Source of the DNA: Brachypterus glaber
Taxonomy: Eukaryota > Arthropoda > Insecta > Coleoptera > Kateretidae
Direction: 5' to 3'
DNA length: 64,000 bases
NCBI GenBank assembly: GCA_958510825.1
Contig: OY294048.1
Location: 24,597,283-24,661,282 of the forward strand
The notes beneath the pieces are model-generated. The model was not told the DNA's origin. It made no database searches and worked only from the letters and a program-made list of their open reading frames with translations. This document shows positions 45,937 to 57,966 of this stretch, one piece after another; within the stretch, counting starts at the first letter, position 1, and each line of letters begins with the position of its first letter. The translations under genes were made by a program, and so were the position numbers.

Positions 45937-46589
45937 ATGGAGTTTAGCGATAAACAAAAGAGTTACATAAATGAAATACTCTTTAAGTTGAAAGACAGTA
46001 TCTGTGATGACATAAAATCTGAAATTAAACACAAGTATCTACTCTAAAATTAGAATTTGAAAACACCTACGGCCAAAAAATAAAAGAATTGGAAGAAGCC
46101 AACCAAAAATTGCAAAATGATAATCTTTTTCTTCAAAGAAAGATAAGAAAAAATAATATTCTGATATTTGGCCTAGAAGTCACAGACCAGCCAATACTAG
46201 GAGTGGTACTCAATTTCTTCAAAAACAGTTTAAAGCTAGATATTTCGGAAACAGATATCAGTGATGCCTATAAGCTTGGATTTAACAAACCAATATTGGT
46301 TGAATTTGTTTCCTTCAGTAAAAAGAATTTAATTATTAAAAATGGGTTCTTACTCAAAGGGTCTAAATACTCGGTGTCGCAGGACCAATGTCCGGAGGAT
46401 CAGGCAACTACAAAAACTCTTGTTAAACATAAAAAAATGGCTACTGAAAAAGGTTATAAAGCATCAATTAGGGGCAATAAACTGAAAGTTGAAGAGGAAG
46501 TATATACCGTACGTGACTTAGAGACGGCGGGAACTATGGATGAAGATAACTCAAATTCTGAAACAAAAAAAAAGGAAGAAAGTAACTAG
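45937..46589 (+). pseudogene. LINE ORF1
   Basis: ATG at 45937 begins MEFSDKQKSYINEILFKLKD. A one-base shift near 46031 moves the reading to the frame that continues with a coiled-coil-like segment (KELEEANQKLQNDN) and then RKNNILIFGLEVTD, KLDISETDISDAYKLGFNKP and VEFVSFSKKNLIIKN. Coiled coil followed by an RRM-like domain is the layout of many LINE ORF1 proteins, which coat the RNA. The C-terminus is polar and lysine/glutamate-rich. The frameshift disables this copy. Confidence 0.75.
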
Positions 46590-46671
46590 CTTACCAAGTC
46601 CTTGCGTTGAAAGTGCCAAAAATAAAAAAAGTAAAGGCCTAGCATCTACATCAACTAATTCAACTGAATAG

Positions 46672-49600
46672 CAACAAAATTATTCAAAAATTGTCTTCTG
46701 GAATTGTGATGGTTTTTCCAATATATATGACCTTGATCTTTTGGGCAATCTCTCGGTCATTGGGGTAGGTGAAACTTGGCTAATCAACAATCCAACTCAA
46801 ACTCGAATAAACGAATATAATATTTTTTATATTGAAGCTATCAGGAATAAATCCAGATGTAGGGGAAGTGGCGGTTTGGCCGTATTAGTACGCAAAGACT
46901 ACTCCGCAAAAGTGATTGACTCTTGTCCATGGTGGAGTTTTTTGTTAATTTCCAAAAATAATTTTAGCTTTATTTTGTGTAATATATATTTTAAGCCAGA
47001 TATAGACATAGAGTGTGTTTTGGACCTATTTCAAACCTCTATCTCGGACATACAGGGTCAATACCCAGATTTACTATTTTTGATAGGTGGGGATTTTAAC
47101 TGTAGGATGGGTAAACTGGGGGATGTTTCTGCTGAAGTGGTCGCTGGGACAAATTTATTTGAGATGAGAGATAGTTACGATGAAGTTGTAAATCATAAAG
47201 GGTCTTTACTGTTTGACTTTATGTCATTAAACTCATTTGTTTTGCTAAATGGAAGATCTATAAATGATAAGCCGGGTCAATTTACGCATTGTAACGAAAA
47301 AGGCAACACCGTCATTGATTTGGTTTGGTGCAATACCAGTTCATTGAGCCATATATCTAGTTTTTATGTAATGAATGATACTGTAACATTGTCACACCAC
47401 TTTCCCATAGGTGTTAATTTGTACGCACAAGATTCCTACAATGTAAATCCTACGAATAAATCTCTTGGTGTCACAACGCTAAAATGGAATCCCATGTTAG
47501 CCCAAGATTTTCAAACTGAAATGGAGTTGTCTCCCAATATAAGCAAGTTAACAACCGCAAATAAATCCTATATAAACCTTTATTCAACAATAAAAGAAAC
47601 TGCTACGTCTTTAGGAATGTTAAAAAATAAAAAATATTAAACCCCGTTTACACATACTTCAAAACCTTGGTTTGATAAGAAGTGCGTACTTCTTAAAAAA
47701 CAGGTTAAAGAATCCTTAAATTTATTTAAAAAGTCTATGTTTGATCATGCTACAAAACAATTATATATTAATACTAAAAAAGAATACAAAAGTACCATAC
47801 TAAAAAAGAAAAAAGATTATGAAAAAAAATTTGTATTTAATTTATCGCAAGCAAAAAATCAATATGAATTTTGGAAACTCATAAAGCCAATACGTTGCAT
47901 AAACAATAACCTCCCTATTCAAGTATGGGAAGATTTTTACGATAACCTCTTACCCGAAAAAACGTTTAATAATGTTATTTTTTATGGTGCGTATGACCCT
48001 ATTCTGGACTCTCCCATAACAATTTATGAATTAAACAGTGTATTAAATAGCTGCAAAAATGGAAAGTCTCCGGGATCTGATCAGGTATCTTATGAATTTT
48101 TGAAAAATCTCCCTGAAAACTGGCGCCTCTATTTATGCAGCTTATATAATAAAATACTTAGCGGTGATGCTATCCCTGAAAGTTGGCCTGAAACAACCAT
48201 GTGTATGCTACACAAAAAAGGACCGGTAGATAACCCTGCCAATTATAGAGGTATCTCACTTCTAAACACAATAGGTAAGCTTTTTACCTCAATCTTGTTA
48301 AACCGTCTGTATGGTGTGATGAAAAGCAATGTTTGCCTGAAGGTCAGTCGGGCTGTATCGACAATGTCTTCGTGTTATATTCAGTTATTAACCTTAGACT
48401 TAAGAAACGTAAGATTTATGCCATATTTGTGGATTTTAAGCGCGCATTTGACTCAGTGAAACATTTATTATTATGGCATAAACTATATAAATTGGGTCTA
48501 AGTTCTAACTTTATAAGAATAGTCATGCAGTTGTATAACAAAGCAACCTTTAGAGTCAGATCTAATGGATTGTTCTAGAAACTTTTTGATGTTGTTGAAG
48601 GAGTATTACAAGGGGAGTCCCTGAGTCCAACTCTTTTCGCCCTCTTTATTGCCGATATACAAAAGTTTTTTAGAAAAAATGGGGCTACGGGACTCAATAT
48701 TGATGGAATTTTAGACATAATCTTACTAGCATATGCTGATGATATAGTCATCTTAGCTGATTCAGAGGCTGATTTGAAACGTAAGTTAAAAATTTTGGAA
48801 AAATACATTAACTTAATCGGATTAAATGTTAATATTAGCAAAACTAAAATTTTCAAGAGGAAATGGCGTCATTCCCCAGAATACATCATTCTTCATCAAT
48901 GACCAAAAAATTGAAATAGTTAACAAATATATATATATATTTGGGTGTATCTTTTGCCTCGTCATCAATGTTCTTAGACATGGCAAATAGCGCCTGTGGT
49001 AAAGGGAAGCAAGGGATTGGCGCAGTTATGAATTTAATGGCTAACTCAAAGGTAAACTCGTGGGAATCCCGAATGACCTTATACAACAGTATTATTATAA
49101 ATTCACTTACGCATTGTGTAGCAGTCTGGGGACTTAGATATCTTGAAGTCATAGAGAGAGTACAAGTCTGTTTTTTTAAAAGACTTCTGTTACTACCAAA
49201 AAACACCCCTGATTTTATGGTCAGACTCGAATCCGGAACTGTTAAGTTATCTTTCATAGTATTCAAATTATGCCTATCCTGGTTAAAAAATATTCTGGCA
49301 TGGGCAGATGACAGATATCCTAAAATCTGTTACAATCGGTTGCAATATCTATCTGATGGTGACGCAAGATATAATTGGGTGGCTCAATTAAAAACTCTAT
49401 TTGCTTATATTGGAAAACATGACTTTTTAAATAATTTAAATCTGCAAACACTCAATAGAGAAAAAACCAATCTCCTGCAAATGTTTAAAGATAAATTACA
49501 CCAAGACGATTTGGCTAGAGTTACTGAAAGTAGGTTCTCCAGTTTCTTTTTACATCTCCAGGTCAATAACGAACCGGCTAGATATTTACTCTACAATCTG

Positions 49601-49897
49601 CCTACTTATCTTGTGCGCATTTTTGCACAAATTAGGTTAAGTTGTTGCAAATATCTTATAATCGTGTATAAAGGATCCTTGTATAATATTAACTACTCTG
49701 AGTTATGTACAATGTGTAATTTGTCAAGGCTTGAAACATTTGAGCATATTTTATTTGAGTGCCCACTATATAGACCTTTTAGATTAGCTCATATATCTTT
49801 TCTAACAAACTTTAATGAACTTGTGAATCTATTAGATGCTCTGACTTACGGAACATCAAATCTCTTTGTAACTATCTCATTCAATGTGTCAAATTAA
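46672..49897 (+). pseudogene. LINE ORF2, endonuclease and reverse transcriptase
   Basis: Frame open from 46672. APE endonuclease: KIVFWNCDGFSNI, VGETWL, IGGDFNCRMGKLGD and HHFPIGVNL. In-frame TAA at 47638. Linker with SKPWFDKKC and KSPGSDQVSYEFLKN; RT start NYRGISLLNTIGKLF. Frameshift near 48335; AIFVDFKRAFDSV (RT motif A); TAG at about 48576; GVLQGESLSPTLFALFIAD (motif B); ILLAYADDIVILAD (catalytic YADD near 48735). Shift near 48870; YLGVSFASSS; then the C-terminal region 48941-49897 with CGKGKQGIGAV, TLYNSIIINSLTH and a CxxC-type segment (LCTMCNLSRLETFEHILFEC). At least two stops and two shifts: dead, but only moderately decayed. Confidence 0.88.
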
Positions 49898-50105
49898 GGG
49901 CTTTTGTTCTAATGAAAAAATTAGTTAATTACTTAGGTACTTATTGTGATTTTTTTTTTATATGTTTTTTCATTCGTGTTTATTTTTCTTTTCTATTGAT
50001 TTATCTAACTCTTGCTGTAAGATGTATTTCTTTATAAGCAATAAAGATTATTATTATTATTATGTTATATATGCGTACACTTTAATGGACAAAAATATTA
50101 ATTTT

Positions 50106-52303
50106 TAGCGCTACTATGTAAATACGCGTTTTCTGCACATAGCAAGTTTTTCCGTGTTTGCCACCAGAAATCCTTCCTGCAAATTGTCTGACGATACCCA
50201 CGAAGAATACTTACCAATACGACCATCAATCATATGGTACAATAAAATCTTTCACTTTCGACTGCAGGCTATCCCTCCGCGCGCAAAGAAAACTCATGTA
50301 TACTGCACTTGGCAAGTTTTTGCCTGTTTTCCACCAGATAACTCTCCTGCAAATCATAAGCTTATACAAAAAAATAATCTTTATCAATAGTACTACCATA
50401 TGGTACAATCACATCCTCACTTTCAACTGCAGGCTATCCTTCCACGGAAAAGAAAAACGCGGGTATAGTGCACTTGGCTATTTTGTTACGTTTTCCACCA
50501 GACATCCTTCTTGCAAATTTTCTGCTGATAGCCACGAAGATTACTTACCAATAGGACCACCTTATGGTACAATAAAATATTTCACTTTCGACTGCAGGCT
50601 ATCACTACGCGCGCAAAGAAAACTCATGTACTTGGCTAGTTTTTGCCCGTTTTCCACCAGATAACTCTCCTGCAAATCATAAGTTTATACACCAAAAGAA
50701 TCCTTATCAATAGCACTACCATACGGTACAATCACATCCTCCACTTTCGACTGCAGGCTATTCCTCCTCAACCAAAGTAAATACGCGTTTTCTGCACGTA
50801 GCAAGTTTTTGCCTGTTTTCCACCAGAAATCCTTCTTGCAAATTGTCTGCTAATACCAACAAAGATTTCTTACGAACACGACCACCATATGGTAAAATCA
50901 AATATTTCACTTTCGACTGCAGGCTATCCCTCTGCGCGCAAAGAAAACTCATGTATACTGACTGCATTTGGCTAGTTTTTGGCCGTTTTCCATCAGATAG
51001 CTCTCCTGCAAATCGTAAGCTTGTAAACCAAAAGAATCTTTATCAATAGTACTACTATATGGTACAATCACATGCTCCACTTTCGACTGCAGGCTATTCC
51101 TCCTCAAAGAAAGAAAATAAGCGTTTTCTGCACCTAGCAACTTTTTGCCTGTTTTCCACCAGAAATCCTTCTTGCAAATTGTCTGCTAATACCAACAAAG
51201 ATTTCTTACCAACACGACCACTATATGGTACACTCAAATATTTTACTTTCGACTGCAGGCTATCCCTCCGTGGGCAAAGAAAACTCACTGCACTTGCCTA
51301 GTTTTTGCCCGTTTTCCACCAGATAACTCTCCTGCAAATCGTAAGCTTGTACACCAAAAGAATCCTTATCAATAGCACTACCATACGGTACAATCACATC
51401 CTCCACTTTCGACTGCAGGCTATTCCTCCTCAAACAAAGTAAATACGCGTTTTCTGCACGTAGCAAGTTTTTGCCTGTTTTCCACCAGAAATTCTTCTTG
51501 CAAATTGTCTGCTGATACCAACAAAGATTTCTTACCAACACGACCACCATATGGTACAATCAAATCTTTCACTTTCGACTGCAGGCTATACCTCCGCGGG
51601 AAAAGAAATGTGCCTATATACTGCACTTGGCTAGTTTTTGCCCGTTTCCCACTAGATAACTGTCCTGCAAATCATAAGCTTATACACCAAAAGAATCCTT
51701 ATCAATAGCACTACCATACGGTACAATCACATCCTCCACCTTCGACTGCAGGCTATTCCTCCTCAAACAAAGTAAATACGCGTTTTCTGCACGTAGCAAG
51801 TTTTTGCCTGTTTTCCACCAGAAATCCTTCTTGCAAATTGTCTGCTGATACCAACAAAGATTTCTTACCAACACGTCCACCATATGGTACAATCAAATAT
51901 TTCACTTTCGACTGCAGGCTATCCCTCCGCGAGCAAAGAAAACTCAGATATACTGCACTAGGCTAGTTTTTGGCCGTTTTCCACCAGATAACTCTCCTGC
52001 AAATCGTAAGCTTGTACACCAAAAGAATCCTTATCAATAGCACTACCATACGGTACAATCAAATCCTCCACTTTCGACTGCAGGCTATTCATCCTCAAAC
52101 AAAGAAAAACATGTGTTTTCTACACATGGCAAGTTTTTGCCTGTTTTCCGCCAGACATCTTTGTTGCAAATTGTCTGCTGATACCCACGAAGATTTCTTA
52201 CCAATAGGACCACCATATGATACAATCAAATGCTCTACTTTCGACTGCAGGCTATCCCTCCGCGGGAAAAGAAATGTGCGTGTGTACTGTACTTAGTTGT
52301 TTT
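50106..52303 (+). repeat. 165-bp repeat array, left arm of giant palindrome
   Basis: About 13 head-to-tail monomers, each marked by ACTTTCGACTGCAGGCTAT. Spacing between successive CTGCAGGCT marks is 159-170 bp, mostly 165-166. Two monomer types alternate: A (AAATACGCGTTTTCTGCACG ... CAACAAAGATTTCTTACC ... CCACCATATGGTAC) and B (CTCATGTATACTGCACTTGG ... GTACACCAAAAGAATCC ... CACTACCATACGG). The A+B dimer is ~330 bp. No gene. Confidence 0.93.
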
Positions 52304-54710
52304 CTTTGCTCGCGGAGGGATAGCCTGCAGTCGAAAGTGAAATATTTGATTGTACCATATGGTGGTCGTGATGGTAAGAAATCTTTGTTAGTATCAGCAG
52401 ACAATTTGCAAGAATGATTTCTGGTGGAAAACAGGCAAAAACTTGCTTCGTGTAGAAAACGCGTATTTTATTTGTTTGAGGAGGAATAGCCTGCAGTCGA
52501 AAATGGAGGATGTGATTGTACCATATGGTAGTACTATTGATAAGGATTCTTTTGGTGTACAAGCTTATGATTTGCAGGACAGTTGTCTGGTGGGAAACGG
52601 GCAAAAACTAGCCAAGTGCAGTATACATGAGTTTTCTTTGCGCGCGAAGGGATAGCCTGCAGTCGAAAGTGAAATATTGGATTATACCATATGGTGGTCG
52701 TGTTGGTAAGAAATCTTTGTTGGTATCAGCAGACAATTTGCAAGAAGTATTTCTGGTGGAAAACAGGCAAAAACTTGCTATGTGTAGAAAACGCGTATTT
52801 ACTTTTTCTGAGGAAAAATAGCCTGCAGTCGAAAGTGGAGGATGTGATTGTACCGTATAGTAGTACTATTGATAAACATTCTTTTGGTGTATAAGGTTAC
52901 GATTTGCAGGAGAGCTATCTGGTGAAAAACTGCCAAAAACTAGCCAAGTGCAGTACACATGAGTTTTCTTTGCGCGCGGAGGGATAGCCTGCAGTCGAAT
53001 GTGAAAGATTTGATTGTATCATATGGTGGTCTTGTTGGTAAGAAATCTTTATTGGTATCAGCAGACAATTTGCAAGAAGAATTTCTGGTGGAAAACAGGC
53101 AAAAACTTGCTACATGTAGAAAACGCGTATTTTCTTTGTTTGAGGAGGAATAGCCTGCAGTCGAAAATGGAGGATGTGATTGTACCATATAGTAGTACGA
53201 TTGATAAAGATTAGTTTGGTGTACAAACTTAGGATTTGCAGGAGAGTTACCTGGTGAAAAACGGCCAACAACTAGCCAAGTGCAGTATACCTGAGTTTTC
53301 TTTGCTCGCGGATAGCCTGCAGTCGAAAGTGTGATATTTGATTGTACCATATGGTGGTCGTGTTGGTAAGAAATCTTTGTTGGTATCAGCAGACAATTTG
53401 CAAGAAGGATTTCTGGTGGAAAAAAGGCAAAAACTTGCTATGTGCAAAAAACACGTATTTTTCTTTGTTTGAGGAGGAATAGCCAGCAGTCGAAAGTGGA
53501 GGATGTGATTGTACCGTATGGTAGTGCTATTGATAAGGATTCTTTTGGTGTATAAGTTTATGATTTGCAGGACAGTTATCTGGTGGGAAACGGGCAAAAA
53601 CTAGCCAAGTGCAGTATATAGGCACATTTCTTTTCCCGCGGAGGTATAGCCTGCAGTCGAAAGTGAAAGATTTGATTGTACCATATGGTGGTCGTGTTGG
53701 TAAGAAATCTTTGTTGGTATCAGCAGACAATTTGCAAGAAGGATTTCTGGTGGAAAACAGGCAAAAACTTGCCATGTGCAGAAAACACATGTTTCTCTTT
53801 GCCCGTGGAAGGATAGCCTGCAGTCGAAAGTGAAATATTTGATTGTACCATATGGTGGTCGTATTGATAACTAATCTTCGTGGGTATCAGCAGACAATTT
53901 GCAAGAAGGATGTCTGGCAGAAAACTGCCAAATATTGCTATATGCAGAAAACACATGTTTTTCTTTGTTTAAGGAGGGACAGCCTGCAGTCGAAAGTGAA
54001 AGATTTGATTATACCATATGGTGGTCGTGTTGGTAAGAAATCTTTGTTGATATCAGCAGACAATTTTCAAGAAGGATTTCTAGTGAAAAACAGGCTAAAA
54101 CTTGCTATTTTTAGAAAACACATGTTTTCCTTTGCCCGTGGAAGGATGGCCTGCAGTCGAAAGTGGAGGATGTGATTGTACTGTATGGTAGTACTCTTGA
54201 TAAGGATTCTTTTGGTATGCAAGCTTACGATTTTCAGGAGAGTTATCTGGTGAAAAACGGGCAAAAACTAGCCAAGTGCAGTATACATGAGTTTTCTAAG
54301 CGCGCGGAGGGATAGCCTGCAGTCTAAAGTGAAAGATTTGATTGTACCATAAGGTGGTCGTATTGGTAAGTAATCTTCGTGGGTATCAGCAGACAGTTTG
54401 CAACAAGGATGTCTGGTGGAAAACGTAACAAAATAGCCAAGTGCAGTATACACGCGTTTTTCTTTGCTCGCTGAAGGATAGCCTGCAGTCTAATGTGGAA
54501 AATGTGTTTGTGCTATTTGGTAGTCTGATTGGTAAGGAAGCTTCGGGTAAATAAGCTCATGATTTGCAAGGATGGAATCTGGTAGAAAATTGACAAAAAG
54601 TTGCTAATTGCAGAAAACACCGGTTTTTCTCTGCTCAAAGAAGAATAGCCTGCAGTCGAATGTGGAGGGGGTGTTTGTACTATATGGTAGTCGAAAGTTG
54701 TAAATAAATT
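52304..54710 (-). repeat. 165-bp repeat array, right arm of giant palindrome
   Basis: The same A/B monomers in reverse orientation (ATAGCCTGCAGTCGAAAGT). The turn is at about 52303, where CTTAGTTGTTTTCTTTGCTC starts and no sizeable spacer exists. About 14 monomers; the last two (54480-54710) are the most divergent. Confidence 0.93.
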
Positions 54711-54867
54711 ATAATATTGTGGCTTATAAATACATTTATTACACATAATAAATAAAAATATTTTTGATGGGAATTACTCATATACTACAAAAAATTTGAC
54801 AATATTTTGACATTTTAAAAAATCGTGTGCTAGAAGTGTCTGCGACTTTCAGCTTCATAAAAAAGTT

Positions 54868-55600
54868 TGCGAAAGTCCAGTAACCAAAGATCCTGAAACT
54901 ATAACTATAATTCAAGAAGCAGTTATCAATGATCCCCACACGTCTACAAGGATAATCGCAAGGGAACATCATTTATCACGCACATCAGTTAGTAGGGTTA
55001 TTAAAAATTCTAAATTACATCCGTATAAATTATGTCTTAATCAAGAGTTACATGGGAGGGATTTTAAAAATAGGGTTCGATTTTGTGATGAACTTTTGGA
55101 ATTAACAGGGATGACGAGGACTTTTCTACCAAAATTTTGTTTAGTGACGAATCTACATTTAAAAGCAATGGAGTTGTCAACAGGCATAACATGCATTATT
55201 GGTCTGTTGAAAATCCGCATTGGGTTAGGCATGTTGACAACCAGCGGATTTGGTCTTTAAATGTTTGGGGAGGGGTACTGGGGGATTCGGTTATTGGACC
55301 TTACTTTTTTAATGGGCATCTAAATGGGAATATGTACCTAAATTTTTTGCGTGATGAATTACCGGAACTTTTAGAAGACGTACCACTAAATTTGCGAAAT
55401 GATAATTTTTATGCAGGATGGGGCTCCTGCTCATTTTTTTAATGAGGTGAGGACTTTTTTGGATGAGACTTATAATACATGGATAGGTCGTGGTGGTCAA
55501 ATTGCCTGGCCAGCAAGATCACCCGATTTAACCCCGTGCTTGATTTGAATCCATTTGAATCGTGGAAGACTCGCAAAGAATTAAAATTATTTGCTAATAA
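54868..55600 (+). pseudogene. Mariner-like transposase, C-terminal piece
   Basis: Continues in frame from 45459: CESPVTKDPETITIIQEAVI, RIIAREHHLSRTSVSRVIKN, GRDFKNRVRFCDELLE. A frameshift near 55115 leads to FSDESTFKSNGVVNRHNMHY (first catalytic D), NVWGGVLGDSVIGPYFFNGH and NMYLNFLRDELPELL. A second shift near 55410 leads to QDGAPAHFFNEVRTFLDE (second D) and IAWPARSPDLTP (third D about 35 residues later). The rest is degraded. The catalytic residues persist but the frame is broken twice, independently of the foldback insertion. Confidence 0.85.
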
Positions 55601-56123
55601 TAGATTTTGTGAAATGGCATTTATATTCCCATGATTCTCTGAAGTTAGATGCGTAATTTTGACCTTTTTTCATCAGAACTGGAGTGATTTGGGAAAACCT
55701 AAGGACTAACATGGATTTATTTGAAATATTGTACAAAACAATTCTAATAACACTGAAAATATTCTAGAAAGGCGTAATATTTTGTAGATGTATGGAATTT
55801 GACACAATGATGAGTTAATTAAATCAAATATCATAAATACGTCTTGCGTTTCGCATATTAATAAATAATATTAATAATAACAATCAATTTGAAATTTTAA
55901 CTGAGAATTATTCTTAGTATCATTTAACTTTTAATTCCAACCAAAATGTACGTAATTAATTACATAACAATAAATTAATTGACTAAATTGCCCATAATAT
56001 GACAGTTTTTTTCCTTTGTTCTTCTGTATTTGGTCTAATTTTGGTCTGGTTTGGTTCAAAAAAACAAAACAAACGACTAAGAACAAAAGCACGACTAGGA
56101 CTAGATGAAGTGACCCTAATATG
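55601..56123. other. Mariner 3' flank, non-coding
   Basis: Decayed end of the transposase gene and AT-rich DNA; only chance frames. The hAT-like element lies directly after it. Confidence 0.5.
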
Positions 56124-56733
56124 CAGGGCCGGACAGAGCCAGCCCGGGCCCCGGTGCAACTTTTTACTCGGGCCCCCATTTTTTCAAAACATAATTGTCC
56201 CATGCAGGCCTGCAGCTAAGGCACTGAGGGCCGAAGCGGCGCCCCCATTCATTAACTAAGCACCGCAGTCGAAAATTTTTCCAAATTATGTTAATTTCTG
56301 TCTGTTTTATTTTCATAGTTCAGCAAGCTTAAGTATGTAAAAAATAATAATGTTTTAGCGCCGCAGGCGAAATTTTTTTCAATTTTGATAGCTCTGGCGC
56401 CGCAGGCAATTTTTTTACAAATTTTAAGCTTTTGCAAGCTTGAACTAAAAAAATACGTAGGTAAATTAGCCCTAGCGCCGCGGGCGATTTTTTTTACAAA
56501 TTTTAAAACACTAGTAACAGTGCACTATTATTTTTTACAAAAATCCAAAAAGGCTTAAGCGCTGCAGCGGCGAAATTTTTTTTATTGCCCATTTGGAACG
56601 AGATCTACTTATTTGCTCATTTTGACGCCTTATCGATCTGGGGGAGTATAAATAAATAAACTGTTTATTAAAAACTTCTGTCGCCGGGCCCCGGGTAATC
56701 TGTACCCCCTGCACCCCCCTGAATCCGGCCCTG
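56124..56733. mobile_element. 610-bp hAT-like non-autonomous element
   Basis: Ends CAGGGCCGGACAGAGCC and GAATCCGGCCCTG are inverted repeats. Perfect 8-bp duplications CTAATATG lie at 56116-56123 and 56734-56741. The interior has four GC-rich islands (GCGCCGCAGGCGA-type) on AT-rich DNA, related to repeats at 1-330 and 36540-37000. No transposase frame. It lies inside the mariner element. Confidence 0.85.
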
Positions 56734-57794
56734 CTAATATGAACCAGCTGCAACTTCATGCAACTGCGAGGGAAGGGGGTTCTTTACAAGCTAATTAATT
56801 ATGTTTTTTTAAATCTCATAATGATAAAACATGTTTTATCATAAGTTGTCCAATAGGTTTTATAATAACTTGCTTTACCAATACTTTCATTATGATATAG
56901 ACTTGACTTTGTAAAAAAAAACTGCTAAGATTAATCTAAGATTAATCCAATCATACCAATTAAAAAAATTGATTGAGCGCAAAAAATCAAAATTTATTAG
57001 TAATTAAGTAATACACTCTGTAGTATAAAATACCCTAGTCCACAAGGTCCTTACTAAGTCTAAGTAAAAATCTAATTTATAACATTAGATTTGACATTTA
57101 TTTTTATCGTGAACGTCATATTTGCAAACATTTATTTTCATAACATCCTCTCTTTTACATTAGCGGGGTCATTCCATAATGCACCTACCATTTTTTACCG
57201 TTTTCTAAAATTAAAAATTTAAATATAAAACTATTGTTTTTAGTAAAAAAAACTATCACATGATAAAGAAATGATATTATTTTTTTAAATTTTGGCGTTA
57301 AAAAATGTTATTATGCTAAAAAAAATTCTGTTTGTTGCTCTAGCGTAAAAACAGAAAAAAGTACAACACTTTTTTTTGGCGTAAATTGAAGGTAACTAGG
57401 TCTATATTGACTGTTAAAAAATATATTTTAATAGCTTTGATAATAACGCCACAATTTGACTGATTTGTCTACCGTGGGACACCGTGTATATACAGAGTGA
57501 TTAACAAATAGTTTTAGAAAAAAAACTGCTTCATATTTGAGTTGTAAGTAGTCGAATTTTCTAGTGCCTATATTTTTTTTCGATAAAAAAAAAATATTTT
57601 CTAAAACCCTCTAAATTCTTTAGAAAACGACGCCTATGTTTATTTCGCTCTCGATTTGACCTTGATATTCATCCGCTAGCTACAATTTTAATACGATGTT
57701 GTCAAATCTCCATAAAATATTTGTTTTGACGAATAAAATTTAAAAAAAAGTAGGTTTAAAATTGGCTGAAATGTAAAATACAAAGCCAAAAAAC

Positions 57795-57966
57795 GAAGAA
57801 GAAGAAGAAGAAGAAGAAGAAGAAGAAGAAGAAGAAGAAGAAGAAGAAGAAGAAGAAGAAGAAGAAGAAGAAGAAGAAGAAGAAGAAGAAGAAGAAGAAG
57901 AAGAAGAAGAAGAAGAAGACGACGAAGAATAATAAGAAGAAGAAGAAGAAGAAGAAGAAGACGAAG
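57795..57966. repeat. (GAA)n microsatellite
   Basis: About 170 bp of almost pure GAAGAA, broken once near 57919-57935 by GACGACGAAGAATAATAAG. It lies 300 bp outside the mariner's right end. Confidence 0.98.

Larger units (their letters stand above)
45621..50059 (+). mobile_element. LINE with ORF1, ORF2 and (ATT)n tail
   Basis: Flanked by TTATGTTAATATATGCGT (45603-45620) and TTATGTTATATATGCGT (50060-50076), a target duplication with a one-base indel. It has a ~315-bp 5' UTR, ORF1, ORF2 and a 3' UTR with AATAAAG and ATTATTATTATT tail. Full length by structure, ~4.4 kb, but ORF2 carries stops and frameshifts. The APE endonuclease and the GVLQGExLSP motif fit the CR1/jockey-like LINE groups; the clade was not resolved. 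Confidence 0.88.
45460..54858. mobile_element. Foldback/MULE-like element with 9-bp target duplication
   Basis: Terminal inverted repeats of ~56 bp (ATGACACTGAAATTGGCAGA at the left, ATGAAGCTGAAAGTCGCAGA on the complement of the right end; ~48 of 56 positions agree). They are flanked by perfect AAAAAAGTT (45451-45459, 54859-54867). Removing the element and one duplicate restores the mariner transposase frame exactly. The core is two opposed arrays of a ~165-bp repeat (50106-54710). A LINE (45621-50059) has inserted near the left end; without it the element is ~4.9 kb. No transposase gene is visible. Nine-bp duplications with long repetitive inverted arms are typical of Foldback and Mutator-type elements. 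Confidence 0.85.
44812..57488 (+). mobile_element. Long-TIR mariner-like element, split by later insertions
   Basis: The ends TACACGGTGTCCCACGGTAG and its complement (ending 57488) are flanked by TA (44810-44811, 57489-57490). The TIRs extend ~330 bp with good similarity: GGCGTTATTA, TTTCTTTATCAT and ATGGAATGACCCCGCTA occur in both. Without the 9.4-kb insertion the element would be ~3.3 kb. It encodes one transposase (45277-45459 plus 54868 onward). Its target was the (ATT)n tail of a LINE. Confidence 0.9.

Noticed and set aside
50158..54453. Many 60-136-residue frames repeating SLQSKV..IVPYGG and LVENRQKLA-type strings
   Set aside because: They are translations of the 165-bp repeat. Monomer lengths vary between 159 and 170 bp, so each frame is lost at the next monomer and both strands are open. 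No start, splice or domain logic supports a protein.
57795..57966. Poly-acidic or poly-lysine coding exon from the GAA tract
   Set aside because: A simple microsatellite with no open flanking frame or splice context.
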